This document shows, piece after piece, positions 1 through 8,488 of a stretch of 37,596 nucleotides of DNA. A program made the position numbers and the translations under genes. Every line of letters begins with the position of its first letter. Within the stretch, counting starts at the first letter, position 1. This stretch comes from Methylophaga sp. (GTDB lineage Bacteria; Pseudomonadota; Gammaproteobacteria; Nitrosococcales; Methylophagaceae). The stretch covers positions 1 to 37,596 of the forward strand of contig JALSLH010000071.1 of the NCBI GenBank assembly GCA_026988435.1, read 5' to 3'. Below the pieces are notes generated by a model that ran no database searches, was not told the DNA's origin, and saw only the letters and a list, made by a program, of their open reading frames with translations.

Positions 1-786
1 GGTGATAACACTAGCTGTAACAGCAATTATAGCAGGAAATAGGCCTAGCAAAGTCCATGCTGGTAGCAGTGATAGTTGCACAAATAAGACTAAGCTAAAA
101 AAAGCTAATACATTAAATAATCCAAATATATAACTAGCAATATGGCATCCATCTTTGATAAGAAGATGATTTCGTCCTGCATCACGATCCGCTGCTATAT
201 CAGGAAATTGATTTAGCAATAACAGGTTGTTGGTAAGAAAAAATAATGGGATTGATGCAGCGGTAGCACTGGATGAATATGCACCGGTGAGTACTAAATT
301 GCTACCGATAATAAAGATTGGACCAAATGCTAAGCCAGGAGCAATCAAACATAGCCATGCACTTTTTGTGAGTCGTGAGGTGTAGGTGGTTATTAAGAGC
401 ATACCTGCCAATCCTATCGGCACTAACAACCAACCTCGCAAATAAACAAAATATAAACCGATAAGTGAGGTGAGAATAAGGCTAGACCATGCTAATAGTT
501 GAACTTTAGCTAGCGAATTTGGATCAGCGGGTAAAGCACCACTACCACCGCTAAATGGCGTCCGCTTTGTATTGAGATCAAGCCCACTAGAAAAGTCCGC
601 ATATTCATTAAAGGTATTTACACTGATATGAGCAGATAGCGCCGCAATCATAACTAGAAATGCTAGCCAGATATTAATGCTGCCTTGTTGCCAATAGCTG
701 ATAGCATAGGAAAGAGATAAAATAGCAGGGGTTAATAATAGAAATGGTGGTCTGCTTGTTGCAATTAGTGTTGATGAAGTTGACAT
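1..786 (-). CDS. UbiA-family prenyltransferase, 3' end cut by window edge
   Basis: Polytopic membrane protein; 262 codons are visible from ATG at 786 with no stop before the window edge, so the C-terminus is missing. Two Asp-rich motifs of the UbiA superfamily are readable: N60-E-Y-A-D64, followed by SGLDLNTKRTPFSGGSG, and D196-I-A-A-D200-R-D. In this family they bind Mg2+ and the prenyl diphosphate. The wording around the first motif resembles MenA-like and orphan UbiA proteins more than UbiA proper. The expected reaction is transfer of a polyprenyl chain to an aromatic acceptor in the inner membrane; the acceptor cannot be told from sequence alone. The start lies 6 bp after the stop of the SpmA/SpmB-like gene, so the two are probably co-transcribed. 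Family assignment is firm, substrate unknown. Confidence 0.85.
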   Translation of the reverse strand, partial: MSTSSTLIATSRPPFLLLTPAILSLSYAISYWQQGSINIWLAFLVMIAALSAHISVNTFNEYADFSSGLDLNTKRTPFSGGSGALPADPNSLAKVQLLAWSSLILTSLIGLYFVYLRGWLLVPIGLAGMLLITTYTSRLTKSAWLCLIAPGLAFGPIFIIGSNLVLTGAYSSSATAASIPLFFLTNNLLLLNQFPDIAADRDAGRNHLLIKDGCHIASYIFGLFNVLAFFSLVLFVQLSLLPAWTLLGLFPAIIAVTASVIT

Positions 787-792
787 CTCTAT

Positions 793-2022
793 TTAACCAA
801 AGAACCAATAAGCAACGCCGATGGCAGCCATAATTCCGGCAATATCAGCCGCTAATCCACACGCGGCGGCATGACGGATATTTTTAATGCCTACTGAGCC
901 AAAATACACGGCTAAAACGTAGAATGTTGTTTCGGTACTACCCTGTACGATTGACGATAATCGCCCTGCAAAAGAATCAGCGCCATATGTTTGCATAGTA
1001 TCAACCATCATCGCTCGTGCACCGCTGCCGCTAAAGGGCTTCATTAATGCAGTTGGCAGGGCATCAATAAAACGATCATCGAAATTCAAAGCAAGCACGA
1101 TATGCCGTAATCCATCGGCTAATAAATCTAAGGCGCCACTAGCTCGAAATACGCCGATAGCGACCAACATAGCGACCAGATAGGGAATAATGGTGATAGC
1201 CGTTTCAAAACCTTCTTTTGCGCCATCAATAAAGGCTTCATAGGCATTTACTTTTTTAACTACAGCACCCGTAATAAATAACATCACTAAGGAGAATAAA
1301 ATGACATTACTGATTAAGGCTGATTGTTGTAGCATTTCAGCTTGAGGTAAGTGTGAGAAATAAGTTAACAATCCTACAACCAACACAGTAAATCCACCTA
1401 AATAACTTAAAATCACTTTATCTAATAGATTAATCTTTTGCACATAAGACACCGCTAATAATCCCATGAGTGTAGAAGCATAAGTTGCTATTAAAATAGG
1501 GATAAAAACATCGGTCGGATTCACCGCCCCCATTTGTGCACGATAGGTGAAAATAGTGACAGGAAAAAGTGTTACAGCCGAAGTATTAATTACTAGAAAT
1601 AGGATTTGAGCATTACTAGCCGTATCTTTTAAGGGATTGAGTTTTTGCAACTCTTTCATCGCCTTAATGCCAAGTGGTGTCGCGGCATTATCTAAGCCCA
1701 AAGCATTGGCTGACATATTCATTACCATCGCACCGAGAGCCGGATGGTTTTTGGGTACTTCAGGTACTAGTTTGGCGAAGAGTGGTGTTAGGCCACGGGT
1801 CAGTAAATCAATAAAACCACTACGTTCGCCAATTCGCATTATTCCCAACCATAAGGCTAAAATGCCAGTGAGTCCCAATGAAATTTCAAACGCGGTTTTT
1901 GACAGGCTGAACATTGCCGTCATTAATTGACCAAATATTTCAGTATCACCAAAGGCAAACAGTTTTATCAGGGCAACGATAAAAGCGGTGGTGAAAAAGA
2001 AGATCCAGATAATGTTCAGCAT
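793..2022 (-). CDS. SpmA/SpmB-like fusion, nucleoside-recognition (Gate) domain membrane protein
   Basis: A 409-residue multi-spanning membrane protein. The N-terminal half (about 1-205) resembles spore maturation protein A and contains the conserved stretch around residues 101-118 (MNMSANALGLDNAATPLG). The C-terminal half (about 215-409) resembles SpmB and carries the KPFSGSGARAMMVD segment. In Firmicutes these are two genes; in many Gram-negative bacteria they are fused, as here. Both halves belong to the nucleoside-recognition/Gate superfamily related to concentrative transporters. Function outside sporulation is unknown, and a transport role is only inferred. The start is ATG. It is followed at 6 bp by the UbiA-family gene, suggesting one transcript. 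Fold confidence is high, function low. Confidence 0.85.
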   Translation of the reverse strand: MLNIIWIFFFTTAFIVALIKLFAFGDTEIFGQLMTAMFSLSKTAFEISLGLTGILALWLGIMRIGERSGFIDLLTRGLTPLFAKLVPEVPKNHPALGAMVMNMSANALGLDNAATPLGIKAMKELQKLNPLKDTASNAQILFLVINTSAVTLFPVTIFTYRAQMGAVNPTDVFIPILIATYASTLMGLLAVSYVQKINLLDKVILSYLGGFTVLVVGLLTYFSHLPQAEMLQQSALISNVILFSLVMLFITGAVVKKVNAYEAFIDGAKEGFETAITIIPYLVAMLVAIGVFRASGALDLLADGLRHIVLALNFDDRFIDALPTALMKPFSGSGARAMMVDTMQTYGADSFAGRLSSIVQGSTETTFYVLAVYFGSVGIKNIRHAAACGLAADIAGIMAAIGVAYWFFG

Positions 2023-2073
2023 AAAGACTATTTTTACATGCCATGCGCAATAGTGAAAGAGATTGTTTCTAAG

Positions 2074-2102
2074 TAAAAAAAGCCCCCTAAAAAGGAGGCT
2101 TA
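2074..2102 (-). terminator. rho-independent terminator after deaD
   Basis: Read on the minus strand, a stem of about 10 pairs (one G.U) with arms at 2079-2088 and 2093-2102 and a short A/U loop is followed by a run of seven U (2074-2080). It begins about 10 bp after the deaD stop. Confidence 0.85.
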
Positions 2103-2112
2103 ATTATCCATG

Positions 2113-3951
2113 CTAGTTACGATTCTGGCTAGGACGACGCGCTTTATCACGTGCACGAGTACGGGGTTTACCTGATCGTTTTGGTTTACGATGTGTATTT
2201 TCGCCATCGCTAGCAGCAGAAGCGTCATTATTATTAACAAGACTGATTTCTAACTGTTTATTGACCACCCAAACTTTGCGTAATTGTTGGAATAAGTCTT
2301 TTGGCATACCTTGCGGTAAATCAATGGTGCTATAGTCATCTTGAAGGCTGATTCGACCAATATCTTTACTATCAATCCCCGCTTCATTAGCGATTGCTCC
2401 AACGATATTTTTAACTTCAACACCGTGAGATCTACCTACTTCAACGCGGTAAGTTTGCATACCATCTTCGCTGCGATGTGGCGCTTGATTTCCACGACGT
2501 GGAGAAGAAGGGCGTTCACTTCTGTTAGGACGTTCACTACGATCAGAGCGATCTCGACGACTGCCACGTTCACGATCTTTGCCTCTATTGTCCCCCCGTT
2601 CTGCGCGGGGTGGACGAACATGAACAACAGGTTTAAGTGGACGGCTTTTCTGTACTAAGTAGGTTAATGCTGCAGCTACTTCTAGCGGATCGGCATCATG
2701 TGATTCTTGATAATTACTAATTACTTCTTGGAAGAAGCTTAAATCTTGAGATTCGATAGTTTGGCTTAATTGCTCAGTAAACTGCATAACACGACGATCA
2801 GCTATATCTTCAGTACTTGGCAATTGCATTTTGGCAATGGTTTGTCGTGTTGCTTTTTCAATAGCAAATAACATGCGTTTTTCACGCGGTTGCACAAATA
2901 AAATCGCCTCACCTTTACGGCCAGCACGACCTGTACGACCAATACGATGCACATACGACTCCGTATCGTAAGGAATATCGTAGTTAATAACATGACTGAT
3001 ACGTTCAATATCTAAACCACGAGCAGCAACATCGGTCGCAATTAGAATATCTAATTGTCCTTTTTTTGTTCTTGCAATGGCTTTTTCACGTGCTGCTTGA
3101 TTCATATCACCATTTATTGCTGAACTTGAATAACCACGTGCTTCGAGTTTTTCAGCCAATTCCGTGGTCGCATTTTTAGTGCGAACAAAGATAATCATGG
3201 CATCAAACTCTTCAACTTCAAGAATACGCGTTAACGCTTCTAACTTGTGCATACCTGTCACTTGCCAGTAGCGTTGGTTAATGGTTTCCATTGTTGATGT
3301 TTTCGATTTGATTCGAATTTCAACAGGATCTTTCAAATAACGGGTAGCCACACGGTGTATTGGCCCCGGCATAGTAGCTGAGAACAAGGCTACCTGACGT
3401 GAATTAGGTGTTTCTTTTAAAATAGTTTCAACATCATCAATGAAACCCATGCGTAACATTTCATCGGCTTCATCTAAAACTAATGATTTTAAATCACCGA
3501 GTTTAAGGGTGCGGCGACGAATATGATCTAAAATTCGACCGGGCGTACCGACAATAACTTGTGGGTTACGTTGTAATTGACGTAATTGAATGCCAACACT
3601 TTGACCACCATAGATAGGTAATACATGTAGGCCTTTCATATGTTTAGCATAGCTTTGAATAGCTTCAGCTACCTGAATAGCTAATTCACGAGTAGGGGCT
3701 AACACTAACATTTGCGGTGTTTTAGCTTTTACATCAATGCGGCTTAACAGCGGCAAAGAGAAGGCGGCAGTTTTACCTGTACCTGTCTGTGCTTGCCCTA
3801 GAAGATCACGACCTTCAAGAAGAGGCGCAATACTTTGTGCTTGAATGGGAGAGGGTGTTTCGTAACCCGCTTGATTTACGGCTTTAAGAACAGGTTCTGA
3901 TAAACCTAGATCTGAAAATAAAACCACGGGAGTTTGTTCTGAGTCTGACAT
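2113..3951 (-). CDS. deaD: DEAD-box ATP-dependent RNA helicase DeaD/CsdA
   Basis: A 612-residue helicase, close to E. coli DeaD in length. All core motifs are visible: the Q motif near residue 35, Walker A AQTGTGKT at 54-61, DEAD at 160-163, SAT at 191-193, and the late HRIGRTGRAGR motif. After the two RecA-like domains comes an Arg/Asp/Ser-rich low-complexity linker (about 455-510) and a DbpA-type RNA-binding domain (YRVEVGRSHGVEVKNIVGAI onwards), ending in a basic tail. Family members unwind RNA in ribosome assembly and mRNA decay, especially in the cold. The gene is monocistronic, bounded by its own terminator and divergent from the dodecin gene. Its leader contains a stem-loop close to the start (3970-3989), and the Shine-Dalgarno is weak. 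Confidence 0.96.
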   Translation of the reverse strand: MSDSEQTPVVLFSDLGLSEPVLKAVNQAGYETPSPIQAQSIAPLLEGRDLLGQAQTGTGKTAAFSLPLLSRIDVKAKTPQMLVLAPTRELAIQVAEAIQSYAKHMKGLHVLPIYGGQSVGIQLRQLQRNPQVIVGTPGRILDHIRRRTLKLGDLKSLVLDEADEMLRMGFIDDVETILKETPNSRQVALFSATMPGPIHRVATRYLKDPVEIRIKSKTSTMETINQRYWQVTGMHKLEALTRILEVEEFDAMIIFVRTKNATTELAEKLEARGYSSSAINGDMNQAAREKAIARTKKGQLDILIATDVAARGLDIERISHVINYDIPYDTESYVHRIGRTGRAGRKGEAILFVQPREKRMLFAIEKATRQTIAKMQLPSTEDIADRRVMQFTEQLSQTIESQDLSFFQEVISNYQESHDADPLEVAAALTYLVQKSRPLKPVVHVRPPRAERGDNRGKDRERGSRRDRSDRSERPNRSERPSSPRRGNQAPHRSEDGMQTYRVEVGRSHGVEVKNIVGAIANEAGIDSKDIGRISLQDDYSTIDLPQGMPKDLFQQLRKVWVVNKQLEISLVNNNDASAASDGENTHRKPKRSGKPRTRARDKARRPSQNRN

Positions 3952-3969
3952 GAATGCGCCTGTGAAAGT

Positions 3970-3989
3970 CAGTTTTAAGTCTAAAACTG
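3970..3989 (-). promoter_or_regulatory. stem-loop in deaD 5' leader
   Basis: Perfect 8-bp inverted repeat (CAGTTTTA / TAAAACTG) with a 4-nt spacer, 18 nt before the deaD start codon. There is no U-run after it in the deaD direction, so a translation or mRNA-stability role fits better than termination. Function is inferred. Confidence 0.5.
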
Positions 3990-4035
3990 AGGGTGTGCGG
4001 AAGAGGAATTACAACTTCGGAAAAATAATCGACAT

Positions 4036-4041
4036 ATTATA
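4036..4041 (-). promoter_or_regulatory. candidate -10 element for deaD
   Basis: A perfect TATAAT is read on the minus strand about 85 nt upstream of the deaD start. No good -35 hexamer lies at 16-18 bp, so the call rests on the -10 alone. It would give a leader of about 75-80 nt containing the stem-loop at 3970-3989. Confidence 0.35.
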
Positions 4042-4065
4042 CGCGATATTTGTAATAAAATACAG

Positions 4066-4096
4066 TTAAATCATACTGTTAAAATAGGTCTATAAT
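4066..4096 (+). promoter_or_regulatory. candidate promoter for the dodecin gene
   Basis: A perfect TATAAT at 4091-4096 lies about 43 nt before the dodecin start. The best upstream hexamer is TTAAAT at 4066-4071, a weak match at a wide 19-bp spacing. Confidence 0.35.
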
Positions 4097-4138
4097 TGAC
4101 TAAAATTATGCTAATAAAATCCTAAAAAGGAGTAACAA

Positions 4139-4345
4139 ATGGAACACACTTATAAACATATTGAATTAACAGGTAGCTCAACTGAAAGCTCTGATCAAGC
4201 GATTCAAAACGCCATTGCTAAAGCGGCAACATCAGTCAAAAATATGCACTGGTTTAATGTGGTTGATACGCGTGGCTATATTGAAGAAGGTGGCGTTAAA
4301 TATTGGCAGGTGACGATTAAAGTTGGTTTTAGGATTGAGGATTAG
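4139..4345 (+). CDS. dodecin family flavin-binding protein
   Basis: A 68-residue protein of classic dodecin size and pattern: a beta strand (HTYKHIELTGSS), one amphipathic helix (SSDQAIQNAIAKAATSVKNMHWFNVVD) and two further strands (GGVKYWQVTIKVGFRI). Dodecins assemble into hollow 12-mers that bind riboflavin or FMN and buffer free flavin in the cytosol; the Trp in MHWF matches the stacking position of bacterial dodecins. A strong Shine-Dalgarno (AAAAAGGAG) sits about 6 nt before the ATG. The gene is alone, divergent from deaD and convergent with the small gene ending at 4361. Confidence 0.93.
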   Translation: MEHTYKHIELTGSSTESSDQAIQNAIAKAATSVKNMHWFNVVDTRGYIEEGGVKYWQVTIKVGFRIED

Positions 4346-4360
4346 TTCGCTTGGGCTTCT

Positions 4361-4777
4361 TTAAGCATTGCCCCGAATGATATCTAATTTGTTACTGGGA
4401 GCATTTGGAGACATAAAATCGGGTATGGTTTTTTCGGTTCTTTGAGGTCGGCTCAAAAATTCAGGTGCCCATTCAGCTATGCGTTGCTTTTTTACATGCT
4501 TATATTTTCCTGCTTCAGGCTCATCTATGTACTCTTTTTGAAGAACTAGAGCGAGTGGATCTTGCGCACCTTTTGTTTTATTTGAAAATGCTAATGCTTC
4601 TTCAAAAGTCTCGAAAACATAATAGTAGTCATTGCCATCTTCTAAATCTTCAGCGCCCTCTCGAGGGTAGCACCATACTCTGTATTCAAGGACAGCATCC
4701 CAGACATAACCGCCGCCTGCTTTGGCTGAGGCATCATAAGAACCGATTAATTCAGGTTTACTTATCTTTGGATACAT
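4361..4777 (-). CDS. conserved small protein of unknown function
   Basis: A 138-residue soluble protein if started at the ATG at 4777 (MYPKISKPELIGSYDAS...). The frame stays open to an upstream start at 4834, but that extension overlaps the ASCH-domain gene and looks unlike the rest. No signal peptide or membrane segment is seen. It is rich in Trp, Tyr and acidic residues (WDAVLEYRVWCYP, DGNDYYYVFETFEEALAFS), suggesting a compact alpha/beta fold, and ends in a conserved-looking DIIRGNA tail. I recall similar proteins sometimes labelled as acetyltransferases, but no acetyl-CoA binding motif is visible here. It starts 10 bp after the ASCH gene and probably shares a transcript with ybiT and that gene. 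Confidence 0.75.
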   Translation of the reverse strand: MYPKISKPELIGSYDASAKAGGGYVWDAVLEYRVWCYPREGAEDLEDGNDYYYVFETFEEALAFSNKTKGAQDPLALVLQKEYIDEPEAGKYKHVKKQRIAEWAPEFLSRPQRTEKTIPDFMSPNAPSNKLDIIRGNA

Positions 4778-4787
4778 AGACTTGTGC

Positions 4788-5123
4788 TCAAGCAGACTTC
4801 TCAAATTTATGCACCCACACTTTATGGACTTCATTCCACTTCATACCTTCGTGCATTCTTAGGATAAGTGCTTTATAGGCTTCCATGCTTGGGTAGCCTT
4901 CGGCTCGAGCATCGTCATCAGTCATATCGCCCAAGGTTTTTTGCTCTAAAGAAGTAACAGTGAACTCTACACCTTCAAGCTCAAATGTTTCACCAGGGTA
5001 GGCATAGACCCCATCACGGCGTTGCTGAGTTTTTTGACCGGCTAGCGTAGCTTCCACTAATTTAGGATGTGTAACCAAGCGATCTATTTCACAACTTTTC
5101 TCTGGATAATTATTTTCTGACAT
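4788..5123 (-). CDS. ASCH-domain protein (PUA-like fold)
   Basis: A 111-residue protein whose centre matches the ASCH pattern: an early K/T-rich segment (LAGQKTQQRRDG), the GETFELEGVEFTVTSLEQKTLGDMTDDDARAEGY beta-barrel core and a C-terminal helix plus strand (MHEGMKWNEVHKVWVHKFE). ASCH domains are related to PUA RNA-binding domains; some are RNA-binding or nucleoside-modifying (YqfB is an amidohydrolase). Which applies is not clear. The ATG follows the ybiT stop with one intervening base (TAG-T-ATG), so translation is likely coupled to the ribosome-associated ATPase YbiT. The small gene at 4361-4777 follows 10 bp later. Confidence 0.82.
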   Translation of the reverse strand: MSENNYPEKSCEIDRLVTHPKLVEATLAGQKTQQRRDGVYAYPGETFELEGVEFTVTSLEQKTLGDMTDDDARAEGYPSMEAYKALILRMHEGMKWNEVHKVWVHKFEKSA

Positions 5124-5124
5124 A

Positions 5125-6720
5125 CTATTTTACTCCTTGACTGGCGAGATATTCTTCATACGTGCCGGCAAAATCAATAATGCCATCGGGGGTCATATCA
5201 AAAATACGTGTTGCTAGTGATGATACAAACTCGCGATCATGACTGACGAAGAATAGCGTACCTTCATAACGGTTTAAGGCCATATTTAATGATTCAATTG
5301 ACTCCATATCCATATGGTTGGTTGGTTCATCCATAACTAAAATATTGGGTTTTTGGAGTAATAATTTACCAAACATCATGCGACCTTTTTCACCACCGGA
5401 TAAAACACTGGCTTTTTTGTCAATTGAGTTTCCAGAGAATAGTAAACGCCCTAGTGTACCTCGAATAACCTGTTCATCATCCGAAGGTTTGCCCCACTGC
5501 TGCATCCATTCGAATAGGTCGAGATCGTTTTCAAAGAAATTTTCATGATCTTGTGCGTAATAACCAATATTGGCATTTTCAGACCATTTAACGGTACCAG
5601 ATTGTGGATGTAATTCATTCACCAATGTTTTAGCTAAGGTTGTTTTACCAATACCATTTGGGCCGATAATGGCAATTCGCTCGCCTACTTCCACCATACA
5701 CTTAAAGTCTTCAAATAAAAGTTTTTCACCTTTATAACCTTGGCTAATGCTTTGAATTTCTACGGCATTTCGGAATAACTTTTTGTCTTGCTCGAAGTTA
5801 ATATAAGGATTAACACGGCTTGAAGGTTTAATATCATCAAGCTCAATTTTATCAATTTGTTTGGCGCGAGAAGTGGCTTGTTTCGCTTTAGATGCATTGG
5901 CAGAAAAGCGACGCACGAAATCTTGCAGCTCAATGATTTGTGCTTTTTTCTTGGCGTTATCAGAGAGTTGACGTGCACGTGCTTGTGTTGATGCCAACAT
6001 GTATTCGTCATAATTACCGGGATAAATTCGCAGTTCACCAAAATCCATATCAGCCATATGCGTACACACGCTGTTTAAGAAATGGCGATCATGCGAGATA
6101 ATAATCATAGTACCGTTACGTTGATTGATAATATCTTCTAACCAACGAATAGTGTTAATGTCCAAATGGTTAGTTGGCTCATCAAGTAAGAAAATATCAG
6201 GTTCAGCAAATAATACTTGGGCAAGCAAAATACGCAGTTTCCAACCCGGTGCAATCTCGCTCATTGGGCCATAGTGTTGCTCAGTAGGAATGCCTACACC
6301 TAATAGCAATTCGCCGGCACGAGATTCGGCAGTGTAGCCGTCCATCTCAGCATATTCACCTTCAAGATGTGCGACTTTGATGCCATCTTCTTCAGACATT
6401 TCTGGCAAATTATAAATGCGATCACGCTCATGATGCACTTCCCACAATTTAGCATCGCCCATAATAACAACATCAATAACACGTTGATCTTCATAAGCGA
6501 ATTGGTCTTGTTTTAACACCGCAAAGCTTTCATTTACATCAAGACTAATATTGCCTGATGTCGGTGTTAAATCACCAGAAAGGATCTTCATAAAGGTTGA
6601 CTTACCACAGCCATTCGCGCCGATTAAGCCGTAGCGATTGCCGCCGCCAAATTTAACTGAGACATTTTCAAAGAGTGGCTTAGCGCCAAATTGCATGGTG
6701 ATATTTGCAGTAGTAAGCAA
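5125..6720 (-). CDS. ybiT: ABC-F ATPase, YbiT type
   Basis: A 531-residue protein matching E. coli YbiT almost end to end. It has two ABC cassettes without membrane segments: Walker A GANGCGKS near residue 34 and GPNGIGKT near 352, signature and Walker B regions ending [10 protein letters not shown] and [10 protein letters not shown], and an interdomain linker with the Arg/Lys-rich [18 protein letters not shown] segment. ABC-F proteins bind the ribosomal E site and act on translation. The start is a TTG at 6720; the alignment with MLVSSNVTMQ of E. coli YbiT supports it, since the next ATG lies eight codons in. It is the first gene of an apparent operon with the ASCH and small genes. Confidence 0.95.
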   Translation of the reverse strand: MLTTANITMQFGAKPLFENVSVKFGGGNRYGLIGANGCGKSTFMKILSGDLTPTSGNISLDVNESFAVLKQDQFAYEDQRVIDVVIMGDAKLWEVHHERDRIYNLPEMSEEDGIKVAHLEGEYAEMDGYTAESRAGELLLGVGIPTEQHYGPMSEIAPGWKLRILLAQVLFAEPDIFLLDEPTNHLDINTIRWLEDIINQRNGTMIIISHDRHFLNSVCTHMADMDFGELRIYPGNYDEYMLASTQARARQLSDNAKKKAQIIELQDFVRRFSANASKAKQATSRAKQIDKIELDDIKPSSRVNPYINFEQDKKLFRNAVEIQSISQGYKGEKLLFEDFKCMVEVGERIAIIGPNGIGKTTLAKTLVNELHPQSGTVKWSENANIGYYAQDHENFFENDLDLFEWMQQWGKPSDDEQVIRGTLGRLLFSGNSIDKKASVLSGGEKGRMMFGKLLLQKPNILVMDEPTNHMDMESIESLNMALNRYEGTLFFVSHDREFVSSLATRIFDMTPDGIIDFAGTYEEYLASQGVK

Positions 6721-6819
6721 GATCGTATTCCTGAAGTATTAAGGTTGAGATAACCCACCATTATACCTGCGATATTAGATTTTGCATATTTTCTATTAGA
6801 CTTAAGAACATGAATACAC

Positions 6820-7647
6820 TTATTTTTGATGAGACAGATAAGTGTTTTTCTTAGGGCAGGTTATTATTCCTTTATCCGTCAAAAATGGGCTAGGAAAGGA
6901 TATGGGGTTCCCTTTGGAATCAGAAGATTTTACATCAAAATGAAGGTGAGGCCCATCGGAAAATCCTGTGTTACCTGAGTAACCGAGGAGCCGCCCTTTA
7001 GTAACGAACTGGCCCAAAGTTACAGCAACACCATTCATTTTAAGGTGATTATAGAGACCTAATGTGCCATCCGAATGTTCAATCGATACATAATTTGCAT
7101 CGTCCATATAAGATCTTGAATTACCACCTATTGAGGAATCATTTTTAGTATCAATAACTATTCCTTCTCTAGCAGCATGTATTGGTGTATTTATAGGCAT
7201 GACAAAATCAATTGCATATTGAGACTCGCCAAAATGACTAAAGGTGCCATTGCATGATTGTGCGACCTTGAATTTATCTTGCTTGTCATAAGGTAAGTCA
7301 TACACATAATCAGTATCATGGACTGCAGTATAATCACCTTTTGCCCAATCATAATGGTAGTTATAGTTCCAAGCTTTCTGTCCATGTTCTAGAGATAAAA
7401 GAAATTGCTTTTCTTTTCCTTTTAAAACAAATATTTTTGGTAGCGTTGTGGATGCACGCATTCCCGTTGATTTCACATCAATATTTATAGATACTTTATG
7501 TTCCTTTTTATTTATCGCATAGAATAAAATCTGTTGACCCTTTGATTGTGTTTCTATACAAACAACATCTTTTGAACATTGAACTTTTGCACATAATTGA
7601 GTGAAGGGTAACAGTAATAAAAGAGAGGAGATTAATATAGGTTTCAT
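6820..7647 (-). CDS. secreted M23-family metallopeptidase
   Basis: A 275-residue exported protein with a clear signal peptide (hydrophobic stretch 4-19, cleavage likely near A20). An N-terminal beta-rich region (about 25-125) is followed by a LytM/M23 domain from about 130. Expected zinc and catalytic residues are visible: H138 and D147 in SHFGESQYAIDF, H201 in LYNHLK, and H234/H236 in the HLHFD motif. M23 enzymes cut peptidoglycan cross-bridges, although some are inactive activators; this one keeps its ligands. It lies 17 bp after the GIY-YIG gene at the end of the msrB-pqi run. No good Shine-Dalgarno is seen. Its AGA/ATA-rich codon use looks more AT-biased than the pqi genes, so it may be a later addition. 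Confidence 0.88.
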   Translation of the reverse strand: MKPILISSLLLLLPFTQLCAKVQCSKDVVCIETQSKGQQILFYAINKKEHKVSINIDVKSTGMRASTTLPKIFVLKGKEKQFLLSLEHGQKAWNYNYHYDWAKGDYTAVHDTDYVYDLPYDKQDKFKVAQSCNGTFSHFGESQYAIDFVMPINTPIHAAREGIVIDTKNDSSIGGNSRSYMDDANYVSIEHSDGTLGLYNHLKMNGVAVTLGQFVTKGRLLGYSGNTGFSDGPHLHFDVKSSDSKGNPISFPSPFLTDKGIITCPKKNTYLSHQK

Positions 7648-7664
7648 GATAAGGGTAGGTTCCG

Positions 7665-7937
7665 TTAGTTTTGAGAGGTTTGTGATAGTTTATCGATAAG
7701 CTCTATTTTTGCCTTACGAGTGAGCTTCTTAATAGCGGCTTCACGCTTCGATGCACTACTACGATCTGGGTGTGTTTCTTGGAATACTATTTGTTTAGCG
7801 GGGCTTGAATGAAAAAACTTTGCGCCACCTTTCTTTGATTGGTGTTCAGCGAAGCGTCTTTCTAGATCAGTGCTTATACCTGTATAGAGATTACCGTTTT
7901 CTGCTTCAACAATATAAACAAACCAATCAGATTTCAC
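7665..7937 (-). CDS. GIY-YIG nuclease domain protein (YhbQ-like)
   Basis: A 90-residue single-domain GIY-YIG protein. The hallmark is the YIV at 8-10 followed by YTG at 18-20, then R27/R28, H32 and the metal-binding E66 in SKREAAIKKL. Stand-alone proteins of this size (UPF0213/YhbQ group) are structure-specific DNA nucleases or repair accessories of unsettled role. The start is GTG at 7937, overlapping the last base of the pqiC stop codon, so it is translationally coupled to pqiC. That link to an envelope lipid-transport operon looks incidental rather than functional. Confidence 0.9.
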   Translation of the reverse strand: MKSDWFVYIVEAENGNLYTGISTDLERRFAEHQSKKGGAKFFHSSPAKQIVFQETHPDRSSASKREAAIKKLTRKAKIELIDKLSQTSQN

Positions 7938-8485
7938 TAGAGATTGTTACTAATCATTTTAACGAGTTCAGAGATTAGTGCTCTTTGCTGGCCTACCGAG
8001 TGGTTGAATCCATCAGAAGCTAATTCACGTTTAAAATGAAAAGAATGCTCTTTTTCATTAAGCCAATAACTACCGATGAGGATAACGGTTGAATCATCAG
8101 TGGCCGAAAAATGGCTGATTTCTATTTGCAGTTGATAGTCACTATTTTGTGCAGTAGGTGTCGTATTTAACCGCAATTGATAGGGTGAATTGTATTTAAA
8201 ATCGTGAACTAAAATGCGTTTAATACTCAGCGATAGAGGTTCTGCCCATACGTGTTGGCTAGCAAAAATAACAGCTTGGTCATGTTGCAATAGTGGCAGA
8301 CGCGTATTGTCTAAATAGTGTGCAAGATGCAATTTATTAAGTGTTATTGTTTTACCATTCTTTTTTACTGGGCTGGTATCGAAATCTGCAGTGTTGGCAT
8401 CTAATAAATAATAATTAATATGAGTGGTGGGTGTTGAGCTACAAGCTGATAGCAAGCTTATTAATAATATAAACATGATACGCAT
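7937..8485 (-). CDS. pqiC: PqiC-like outer-membrane lipoprotein
   Basis: A 182-residue lipoprotein with a short signal peptide and lipobox LSAC (Cys15), followed by the INYYLLD start typical of the PqiC/ABC-type auxiliary domain. In E. coli PqiC is the outer-membrane partner of the PqiB needle that spans the periplasm in lipid transport. It starts 3 bp after pqiB and is followed by a 1-nt overlap with the GIY-YIG gene, confirming the pqiABC order. Sequence identity to E. coli PqiC is low; assignment rests on size, lipobox, the YYLLD motif and position. Confidence 0.88.
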   Translation of the reverse strand: MRIMFILLISLLSACSSTPTTHINYYLLDANTADFDTSPVKKNGKTITLNKLHLAHYLDNTRLPLLQHDQAVIFASQHVWAEPLSLSIKRILVHDFKYNSPYQLRLNTTPTAQNSDYQLQIEISHFSATDDSTVILIGSYWLNEKEHSFHFKRELASDGFNHSVGQQRALISELVKMISNNL

Positions 8486-8488
8486 ACT

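Noticed and set aside
2341-2658. A 105-codon plus-strand frame inside deaD
   Set aside because: It is antisense to the DeaD Arg-rich linker and RNA-binding domain; its low-complexity Thr/Ile composition is a shadow of those codons.
4778-4834. Longer start for the small gene downstream of the ASCH gene
   Set aside because: The 19 extra codons overlap the ASCH coding end and give a Cys/Lys-rich leader unlike the compact conserved-looking protein that follows.
6815-6844. Inverted repeat ACACTTAT / ATAAGTGT across the stop of the M23 gene, considered as a terminator
   Set aside because: No U-run follows on the minus strand and one arm lies within the coding sequence.
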